From positions 1-12,677 of the forward strand of contig PUNB01000097.1 in the NCBI GenBank assembly GCA_003552565.1: a DNA stretch of 12,677 nucleotides. The letters are read 5' to 3'. Shown here piece after piece: positions 7,262 to 12,677 of this stretch (positions within the stretch are counted from its first letter, which is position 1; each line of letters starts with the position of its first letter). Both the position numbers and the translations under genes were made by a program. The stretch comes from Lentisphaerota bacterium. GTDB taxonomy: Bacteria; Verrucomicrobiota; Lentisphaeria; Oligosphaerales; PUNB01. The notes under the pieces are model-generated. The model was not told the origin of the DNA. It did no database searches and saw only the letters and a program-made list of their open reading frames with translations.

Positions 7262-8535
7262 TGAAGTTGTTCCTTTGTTAAGTGATCTTTTACTGCCTCC
7301 CGCCCCTCCCGCAGCACCGACAAGGCGCTGGGAAAAGGTGACAAAGCCCGTTCAATTATTCCTAATGTATAAGCGATGACAACTCCGTAATTAGTCATCG
7401 GCACTCCCGCCTCCCGGCAAGTCATCAGCCGCGACAGCATTTCGCGCCGGTTGTTCACGCACCCGGCACAGTGAATTACCAGTTTTATATCGTGCAATTC
7501 CTTTGGAAAGTCATGACCCTGGCAGTGGTTGATTCGCAAATCCCCCCCGACATACTGACGCAGCCAGCGGGGAATCTTAACCCTGCCTATATCTTCTTCT
7601 ATGGGGTGATGGGAGCAGCTCTCGGCAATCAGCACCTCGTCTCCCGGCTTTAATCTTTCAATCGTCGCCGCGCCGCGGACGAACTCTTCCAGATCACCTT
7701 TGAAACGGGCGAACAAAACGGAAAAGGAAGTCATCGGCACAGTTTCAGGCGTATCCGCTGCAACCTTCAGGAAAGCCTGTGAATCGGTTATTACTAAGAC
7801 CGGCGGTTCTTTCAACCGTTCCAAACCCCGGCGCAGTTCGCGCTCTTTCAACACCAGACAACAGGCGTCATGATCCAGCAGATCCCGGATCGTCTGCACC
7901 TGCGGCATGATCAGACGCCCTTTCGGAGCTTCCTTGTCAATCGGAGTCACCAACACCGCCGTTTCGCCGGGAGGCACTAAATCACCAACAATACTGGAAG
8001 GACTCAGGTATTCATCCGGCACCGCCTTGATCAATGCCTGCCTCAAATCGTCAACCCCAGCGCCGGAAAGAGCGTCCATACACACACTGCCCACCCCCCA
8101 TTCCCGCACTCGCTCTCGTGCCGCCGTGTCAGGCTCCGACAGATCGGTTTTATTGAACAGAACCAGAACCGGTATCCGGCGATGTCGAAATTCGGCCATT
8201 ATATCTTCTTCAAACTGTCCCCATCCCTGGGTGGCGTCAACTGCCAGCAAAGCCAGTTCGGTACGGTCAAAAACAGTGCGGGTTCGGGCATTACGCATCT
8301 CGCCGAGAACCCCCGTGTCGTCAATGCCGGCGGTGTCAATAAATAAAACCGGGCCGATCGGCAGCAGTTCCATCGGCTTTTCCACTGGATCCGTCGTGGT
8401 GCCCGCCACATCCGACACAATCGACACATCCTGGCAAGTCAGCTGGTTCAATATCGATGATTTTCCGACATTACGACGACCGAATATACCTATGTGCAGC
8501 CGCAGTCCGCGCGGTGCCGCCCTGAACGAAGACAT
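7258..8535 (-). CDS. hydF: [FeFe]-hydrogenase maturation GTPase HydF
   Basis: HydF is the GTPase and scaffold on which HydE and HydG build the diiron subcluster before its transfer to [FeFe]-hydrogenase (HydA). The 425-residue product has an N-terminal Era/TrmE-like GTPase domain: GRRNVGKS at 19-26, AGTTTDP around 44-50, DTAG at 67-70, NKTD at 128-131. The C-terminal cluster-binding domain has CSH (Cys307, His309) and, about 45 residues on, HCAGC (His355, Cys356, Cys359), the HydF signature ligands for a [4Fe-4S] cluster. ATG 8535 is preferred: AAGGA at 8549-8545 lies 9 nt upstream, whereas a TTG two codons earlier would be too close to it. It heads a minus-strand operon and overlaps ynbE by 4 bp. 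No HydE, HydG or hydrogenase gene is in the window; they must be elsewhere if the protein works. Confidence 0.95.
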   Translation of the reverse strand: MSSFRAAPRGLRLHIGIFGRRNVGKSSILNQLTCQDVSIVSDVAGTTTDPVEKPMELLPIGPVLFIDTAGIDDTGVLGEMRNARTRTVFDRTELALLAVDATQGWGQFEEDIMAEFRHRRIPVLVLFNKTDLSEPDTAARERVREWGVGSVCMDALSGAGVDDLRQALIKAVPDEYLSPSSIVGDLVPPGETAVLVTPIDKEAPKGRLIMPQVQTIRDLLDHDACCLVLKERELRRGLERLKEPPVLVITDSQAFLKVAADTPETVPMTSFSVLFARFKGDLEEFVRGAATIERLKPGDEVLIAESCSHHPIEEDIGRVKIPRWLRQYVGGDLRINHCQGHDFPKELHDIKLVIHCAGCVNNRREMLSRLMTCREAGVPMTNYGVVIAYTLGIIERALSPFPSALSVLREGREAVKDHLTKEQLQ

Positions 8536-8595
8536 TTGCAAAGTTCCTTAAATCTTCAAACACACCATGAAAACAAAAATATTGTTATTTTTCAT

Positions 8596-8624
8596 TTGAC
8601 TTGTCACAACTCTGTGTAATATTA
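8596..8624 (+). promoter_or_regulatory. Candidate promoter for the lipoprotein gene
   Basis: The intergenic region between the divergent hydF and lipoprotein genes is AT-rich. TTGACT at 8596-8601 is a good -35; possible -10 boxes are TAATAT at 8617-8622 (15-nt spacer) or ATATTA at 8619-8624 (17-nt spacer). A small palindrome TGACTTGTCA (8597-8606) overlaps the -35 and could be an operator, but it is short. No clear promoter for hydF on the other strand was identified. Confidence 0.4.
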
Positions 8625-8707
8625 CCGTTGCAGGCTTTGATGCAAGTCATGCGCAAATAATCTGAAATAATATTTTCAAACACTCAAAAAAGGAATCTAA
8701 AAATCTC

Positions 8708-9826
8708 ATGAAAAGAACATTTTCAACTCTCTCGGCTCTCCTTTCAGTCTCTGTCATCGCGCTTGCGGGGCTGCTGTCCGGCTGCGCCGAGCCAACCCCC
8801 ACAGCGATGGAAGGAGACGCACGCGCGGCCATCATGCCGGATGCCAACCTGGTAATCTATTACGATGCCGCCAGTATCCGCGGCGCCGCCATTGGAGAAG
8901 CTTTTGAAGGACTGGGTGACAACGCCGGCCAACTGGGAGCCGACATGCAGACTCAGGACCTCGCCCAGCTGCAGGAACAGTTCAAAGAAATAACGGGCTT
9001 GGAAAATGAAGACTTCTCATCTTTCCTGATGGCGATGAATTTGGAAAACATCGACTTTGACGCCCCCGAACCGCCCGCTTTCAATGAGCTCGAAATGACT
9101 CTGGCTGTCACTTTACGTCAAGCGGTCACCGGCGAACAGCTGGTGGAGTTTATCCGTTTGGCCGCCAGTGAACAAGGAGAAGAACCAGAAATATCCGAAA
9201 GCACCCACAACGGAACGACCATCTACACCGTAGCCGATGCCGACATGGACATGGAGGTTGAGGAAGGCATCTCCTTCGCCATGATCGGGGACAACAAAGT
9301 CGGCTTGATGGGACCCAAAGCGGCGTTGCAGGATGCCATTGATCGTGCCGCGTCGGGACAGATGGCGCAGCTTTCCCCGAATATGCGGGCGCTGGAACGG
9401 AATATTGAAGCCGGCACTCAGGCATACGCACTCTTCACCATGACGGAAGACATGAAGCAGGCAATTCAGGAAGCACCGGAAGCTTCACCGAATGACCCGA
9501 TGGCCGGACTGCAGAGCGTCCTGCCGGCTTTGGAAGGCGCTTCACTGGGCATGCGCGCCGGTGACACCGCCGATCTGACCCTGAGGTGCGTCTTTGCCGA
9601 CAACGAAAACGCCGAAAAAATGACCGCTTTCCTGGAAAACACCGTTATCAGCACCATCCGCATGTTCGCCGGCTTCATGATCGGAGAACGCCCGCTGCCT
9701 ATGCTGCAGAACATGGAGGCAGCGCAAGAGAATAACCATGCCTACATGAGAGTCGTTATTTCAGCCGACGACATCCAAAGCCTGCGCGAACTGCTGGAGC
9801 AGGAAATGGGCGGCATGCAATTCTGA
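8708..9826 (+). CDS. Lipoprotein of unknown function
   Basis: A 372-residue lipoprotein precursor: MKRTF, a hydrophobic run, then the lipobox LLSGC with Cys26; the next residues are Ala-Glu, so no inner-membrane retention Asp. The mature protein is acidic and rich in Met, Ala and Glu, with no membrane helices. It opens with MPDANLVIYYDAASIRG at about 43-59. Segments such as EEGISFAMIGDNKVGLMGPKA alternate with predicted helices. The pattern of 'residual value of a strand, then helix' (NLVIYYD..., TIYTVADADM..., YALFTMTEDMKQA, ASLGMRAGDTADLTLR) suggests a repeated alpha/beta fold, resembling proteins annotated DUF3352-like, but I cannot confirm this. An AGGA lies 13 nt before the ATG, a rather long spacing. 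It is transcribed alone, divergent from hydF, and ends 19 bp before an intrinsic terminator. Confidence 0.85.
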   Translation: MKRTFSTLSALLSVSVIALAGLLSGCAEPTPTAMEGDARAAIMPDANLVIYYDAASIRGAAIGEAFEGLGDNAGQLGADMQTQDLAQLQEQFKEITGLENEDFSSFLMAMNLENIDFDAPEPPAFNELEMTLAVTLRQAVTGEQLVEFIRLAASEQGEEPEISESTHNGTTIYTVADADMDMEVEEGISFAMIGDNKVGLMGPKAALQDAIDRAASGQMAQLSPNMRALERNIEAGTQAYALFTMTEDMKQAIQEAPEASPNDPMAGLQSVLPALEGASLGMRAGDTADLTLRCVFADNENAEKMTAFLENTVISTIRMFAGFMIGERPLPMLQNMEAAQENNHAYMRVVISADDIQSLRELLEQEMGGMQF

Positions 9827-9845
9827 ACTCAATCCATACACTAAC

Positions 9846-9876
9846 GGCCAAGGCGGTTTACCTTCCTCGGCCTTTT
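9846..9876 (+). terminator. Intrinsic terminator of the lipoprotein gene
   Basis: GGCCAAGG (9846-9853) pairs with CCTCGGCC (9865-9872) with one A-C mismatch, followed directly by TTTT (9873-9876). It begins 19 bp after the lipoprotein stop. The G+C-rich stem and T run are typical of Rho-independent termination. Confidence 0.7.
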
Positions 9877-9885
9877 ATGTATAAT
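9857..9885 (+). promoter_or_regulatory. Candidate promoter for the amidohydrolase gene pair
   Basis: A perfect TATAAT at 9880-9885 has TTTACC at 9857-9862 exactly 17 nt upstream as a partial -35 (4 of 6). The -35 lies in the loop of the preceding terminator. A transcript starting near 9892 would carry a leader of about 145 nt that includes the 9943-9999 palindromic repeat before the amidohydrolase start. Confidence 0.42.
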
Positions 9886-9942
9886 GCGTAATTTCGACCG
9901 CCAGTGCGATGCCTGATAACCCGAAGAAGAGAGTTGTTTAAT

Positions 9943-9999
9943 GGTTTCTGGTGTCAGGTTTCGGGTTTGCCTGAGACCTGAACACTGAAACCTGAAACC
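9943..9999. repeat. Imperfect palindrome containing a copy of a 30-bp dispersed repeat
   Basis: The right part, 9970-9999, is the reverse complement of 12550-12579 at 29 of 30 positions. The left part, starting GGTTTCTGGTGTCAGG at 9943, is a diverged inverted partner matching about 20 of 26 positions, so the element can fold into an imperfect hairpin. It lies in the leader of the amidohydrolase gene. The T/G-rich strand made of GGTTTCAGGT-like blocks suggests an element family that is likely to occur elsewhere in the genome; the two copies here are seen directly. Confidence 0.85.
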
Positions 10000-10038
10000 G
10001 CGTGTTTCACATAAGCCAAATCGCAGGAGATACCTCCC

Positions 10039-11091
10039 ATGAGCCAAACAAACAAACCTTTCAGACGTGCGAAATTTCCCGCCATTGACGCTCACAACCA
10101 CCTCTGGGGCGACTGGTCCCGGCATCCGGAAATAGAAGCCGTCATGGATAGTGCCGGAGTGATTCTCTACTGCGACCTGACCGCCAACCTGGCTCTCAGC
10201 TGGGCCGGCGGAGGTTATCAAATGGAACCGCGGAACATTGATGATTTCCTGAACCAGTGCTCCGACCGCTTCTACGGTTTTACCGCCGCCACCTTTACCA
10301 AACCCCCGGAAGAACCGCTGTTTTCTAACGCGGAAGAATTTGTCGCTGAAACCCTTTCCATGCTCGAAGAGCACGTAAACAAAGGCGCCAAGGGCTTAAA
10401 GGTGCTCAAGGAACTGGGGCTGCATTATCGTGACGCTGAGGGCAATCTGCTTGCCATTGACGATCCCCGGCTGGCGCCGATCTGGGAGAAAGCCGGCGAA
10501 CTGGGGATACCGGTGCTGCCTCACCAGTCCGATCCGGTCTATTTCTTTGAACCTGTCACTCCGGAAAATGAACATTACGAAAGCCTGAAAAAATATCCTT
10601 CATGGAGCTTTGCCGATAAAAACAGATTCCCTCGCAAGGAAGAAATAATCGCCAGCCGGGATCGCCTGATCGCCAACCACCCGGAAACCGTCTTCATCCT
10701 CCCGCATGTGGCCAATTACGCCGAAAATCTGGACTATGTTTCCCGGCTCCTCGACCTACATCCCAATGTGCATATTGATTTTTCCGCACGGATTGATGAG
10801 ATCGGCAGGGATCGCGATAAAGCCCGGAAATTTATGCTTGACTATCAGGATCGGATTATCTTCGGCACCGACATGCCGGCCTCGCCGGAAGTCTATGATG
10901 CTTATTTCCGTTTTCTGGAAAGCAATGAAGAAAATCTGGCCTCCCCGGATTACGACGGCACTTTCGAAAGAATCCGCTGGACAGTTTCAGGACTTGATCT
11001 GCCCGATGAAACGTTAAAGAAAATTTACCACGAAAATATCCTGCGGCTTATTCCATCGCTGCGGGAAACTTTTGAAAAATACATCCGGTAG
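10039..11091 (+). CDS. Amidohydrolase_2 family metal-dependent hydrolase
   Basis: A 350-residue TIM-barrel metal enzyme of the family that includes sugar lactonases, 4-sulfomuconolactone hydrolase and non-oxidative decarboxylases such as gamma-resorcylate decarboxylase. Visible motifs: AIDAHNHLWG with His19 and His21 at the first strand, GAKGLKVLKELG near 116-126, VLPHQSDP with His162, FILPHVANYAEN with His223 and FGTDMP with Asp278 near the end. These are the usual metal-site residues. The length is slightly above the typical 280-330. AGGAG at 10025-10029 lies 9 nt before ATG 10039. No signal peptide, so cytosolic. The next gene, 29 nt on, encodes a fucose-isomerase-like protein, so a role in sugar or sugar-acid catabolism (for example lactone opening) is a reasonable inference; the substrate cannot be read from the sequence. 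Confidence 0.88.
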   Translation: MSQTNKPFRRAKFPAIDAHNHLWGDWSRHPEIEAVMDSAGVILYCDLTANLALSWAGGGYQMEPRNIDDFLNQCSDRFYGFTAATFTKPPEEPLFSNAEEFVAETLSMLEEHVNKGAKGLKVLKELGLHYRDAEGNLLAIDDPRLAPIWEKAGELGIPVLPHQSDPVYFFEPVTPENEHYESLKKYPSWSFADKNRFPRKEEIIASRDRLIANHPETVFILPHVANYAENLDYVSRLLDLHPNVHIDFSARIDEIGRDRDKARKFMLDYQDRIIFGTDMPASPEVYDAYFRFLESNEENLASPDYDGTFERIRWTVSGLDLPDETLKKIYHENILRLIPSLRETFEKYIR

Positions 11092-11120
11092 AAAACTAAA
11101 CTAACATCAGGAGAAAAAAA

Positions 11121-12503
11121 ATGATTACAGCTAAAGTCGGATTCGTCGTTTTCGGTGTTCACAAAGACGGCCTGCAGGATCCCATGGGCACACCCTTCAT
11201 TAATGAAGAGAAAATATCCCAGGCCAAAGAAGCTTTACGCAATCAGGGCATGTCCCTGGTTGAACATGATGTGATAGTCGCCTCCCGCGAAGAAGCGGCG
11301 GCGGCCATCGACCCGTTCAGACTGCGTGATGATATCGACGCGGTTGTGCTCTTCTCCGGCACCTGGGTATGGGCAGCACACCTGATCGCTCCTATCCGGG
11401 ATCTGGCCGCGACCGGCAAAGGCATTGTCATCTGGACCGTCCCCGGTTCCCAGGGCTGGCGCCCCGTGGGCGGCTGGGTCATGCACGCCGCCATGAATGA
11501 AATCGGCCTTAATCATCGATTTGTGTACGGAGCCGCTGAAGACCCCGCGGAAGTCAGCAGGATCACCTCTTACTGTCAGGCGGCGGCGGTTAAGAACAGA
11601 CTGAACCGGTCGGTGGTCGGCGCCTTCGGAGGCCGCGGCATGGGCCAGACATGCGGACGCGCTGATCCATCCCAATGGATGAAAAGCTTCGGGGTCGATA
11701 TTGACACCAGAGACACCAAGGACCTGATTGACACCGCCAACGCCGTCACTCAGGAGGAACTTGGAGCCGCCAGGGAAAAAATCCAGCCATGGTTCTGTCA
11801 GCCGATACCGGAAGATGATGTCTCGGCTCGGTCGATTCGCCTTTATATCGCTTTACAGAAGTTAATGCGTCAGGAAAACTGGCAGATGTACGTGATCCAG
11901 TCCTTCCCGGGACTCGGTGATTATTACACCGCCTCCTGCTTTGCCCAGAGCATGATGCTTAACGATGGTGTCGGCACCGCCACGCTGTGCGACTACAATA
12001 ATCTTATGACAGTGAAAATCCTGACGGAATTAAGCCGGGATCCGGTTTATTACGGAGATCTGCAGCATATTGACAAGAGCAACAATGAAGTCAAGGTCAT
12101 CGGCGACGGCGCCTGCCCGCCGGCTCTGGCCAGTCCTGACTACCCAGCCCGTTTCGCCGAACACGGCATCCCCACAGAAGGGGAAGCAGGCGGCCTGTCG
12201 GTCGATGTCCTGTGCAAAGCCGGCAAAGGTGTCCTCGCCCGCCTGGGCCGCCGGGACGGACAATTCGAAATGGTGGTCAGCCGCTGCACCTTCAATGAAC
12301 CGCCGAAAGAAGAAATCGACCGGCGGCGGCACGAATGCGGTATTCCCCTCTGGCCCCATGCCTTCGTACAGGCCCATTGCGATATTGAAGAACTGATCCA
12401 GGCCTGGAACAATGAATACGGCGTGGTCGCTTACGGCGAACATCTGTACGATGAAATCGTCGCCTTCTGCGAGCAGACCGATATAAAAGCCATTGCTCTC
12501 TAG
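11121..12503 (+). CDS. L-fucose/L-arabinose isomerase-like protein, probably lacking the catalytic Glu
   Basis: A 460-residue protein with the layout of the fucose isomerase-like family: an N-terminal alpha/beta region (VGFVVFGVHKD; DDIDAVVLFSGTWVWAAHLIAPI), GAFGGRGMG at 168-175 and a C-terminal region with VYYGDLQHID (Asp313), GDGACPPALASP (328-339) and PHAFVQAHCD (His413). In E. coli FucI, Glu337, Asp361 and His528 bind the metal. Asp313 would be Asp361 and His413 may be His528, but the place 24 residues before Asp313, where Glu337 should be, is Leu289 in TLCDYN. The His usually seen in WHCGACPP-type motifs is also missing. It may therefore be non-isomerising or use another chemistry. AGGAG at 11109-11113 precedes ATG 11121 by 7 nt. 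It follows the amidohydrolase by 29 nt, probably in one operon. The family is good; the activity is uncertain. Confidence 0.85.
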   Translation: MITAKVGFVVFGVHKDGLQDPMGTPFINEEKISQAKEALRNQGMSLVEHDVIVASREEAAAAIDPFRLRDDIDAVVLFSGTWVWAAHLIAPIRDLAATGKGIVIWTVPGSQGWRPVGGWVMHAAMNEIGLNHRFVYGAAEDPAEVSRITSYCQAAAVKNRLNRSVVGAFGGRGMGQTCGRADPSQWMKSFGVDIDTRDTKDLIDTANAVTQEELGAAREKIQPWFCQPIPEDDVSARSIRLYIALQKLMRQENWQMYVIQSFPGLGDYYTASCFAQSMMLNDGVGTATLCDYNNLMTVKILTELSRDPVYYGDLQHIDKSNNEVKVIGDGACPPALASPDYPARFAEHGIPTEGEAGGLSVDVLCKAGKGVLARLGRRDGQFEMVVSRCTFNEPPKEEIDRRRHECGIPLWPHAFVQAHCDIEELIQAWNNEYGVVAYGEHLYDEIVAFCEQTDIKAIAL

Positions 12504-12540
12504 CCTGATTAATTCATGCGAATTCGGCCATGCTTATGTG

Positions 12541-12589
12541 AGACTTCGTGGTTTCAGGTTTCAGTGTTCAGGTGTCAGGGAGACTTCGT
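12541..12589. repeat. Second copy of the 30-bp dispersed repeat, flanked by 9-bp direct repeats
   Basis: Bases 12550-12579 match the reverse complement of 9970-9999 at 29 of 30 positions. The copy, with one extra G, is bounded by AGACTTCGT at 12541-12549 and again at 12581-12589. That looks like a target duplication around a 31-bp insertion, or one and a bit units of a 40-bp repeat. It sits 38 bp after the fucose-isomerase-like stop, in the opposite orientation to the upstream copy. Confidence 0.85.
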
Positions 12590-12677
12590 CTTTTTATAGC
12601 CACAAAAAACACAAAAATCCACAAAAAAAATGGAGCGGCCGCGTCCTCGCGGCCATATAATGGAGGGCGAGCAGCCA
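12590..12677. other. A-rich stretch and GC-rich hairpin at the window end, no gene seen
   Basis: From 12601 the sequence has CACAAAAAA-like blocks repeated three times, then GGCCGCG (12637-12643) and CGCGGCC (12648-12654), a perfect 7-bp stem with a TCCT loop. No T run follows the hairpin on the plus strand; on the minus strand the stem is followed by a T-rich tract (complement of the A-rich stretch), so it would fit a terminator for a gene transcribed leftward from beyond the window. No start of such a gene can be judged from here. Confidence 0.5.

Noticed and set aside
8597..8606. TGACTTGTCA palindrome as a definite operator
   Set aside because: Half-sites of four bases are too short to claim without more copies or a known regulator.

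Overview
The window reads as a piece of the chromosome of a Gram-negative, probably anaerobic bacterium of moderate-to-high GC. Two lipoprotein signal peptides and a YnbE/YdbL-type envelope pair point to an outer membrane. A hydrogenase-maturation GTPase (HydF) implies [FeFe]-hydrogenase and an anaerobic life. The mix of gene types and the abundant short intergenic repeats would fit the Planctomycetes-Verrucomicrobia-Lentisphaerae-Kiritimatiellota sphere, but this placement is a guess from memory. I saw no phage, transposase, CRISPR array, tRNA or rRNA.

Layout, left to right. (1) Positions 1-1687: the 3' part of speA (arginine decarboxylase) overlapping speB (agmatinase), together a route from arginine to putrescine. 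The speB frame is broken by one amber codon at 1211-1213 in the middle of the metal-binding region. (2) 1688-1970: an intergenic stretch with a 23-bp near-perfect inverted repeat and a promoter candidate with a perfect TATAAT. (3) 1971-4534: a diaminopimelate epimerase-family gene joined by a 1-bp overlap to a 544-residue protein of unknown function. The epimerase keeps both catalytic cysteines but has lost several residues that normally hold the far end of diaminopimelate. (4) 4535-4774: a convergent gap filled by five 35-bp tandem repeats and a small hairpin. (5) 8535 down to 4775, minus strand: a compact operon hydF-ynbE-ydbL-typA, in which hydF and ynbE share an ATGA overlap. (6) 8708-9826: a divergent lipoprotein gene of unknown function, ending at a clear intrinsic terminator. 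(7) 10039-12503: an amidohydrolase plus an L-fucose-isomerase-like protein, probably one transcript. The latter appears to lack the catalytic glutamate. A 30-bp dispersed repeat lies on both sides of this pair in opposite orientation. (8) 12504-12677: repeat-rich intergenic DNA.

Most genes are housekeeping. The parts most worth a second look are the interrupted agmatinase, the altered epimerase with its unknown partner, the coupling of HydF to an envelope lipoprotein pair, the fucose-isomerase-like protein without its catalytic glutamate, and the intergenic repeat families.
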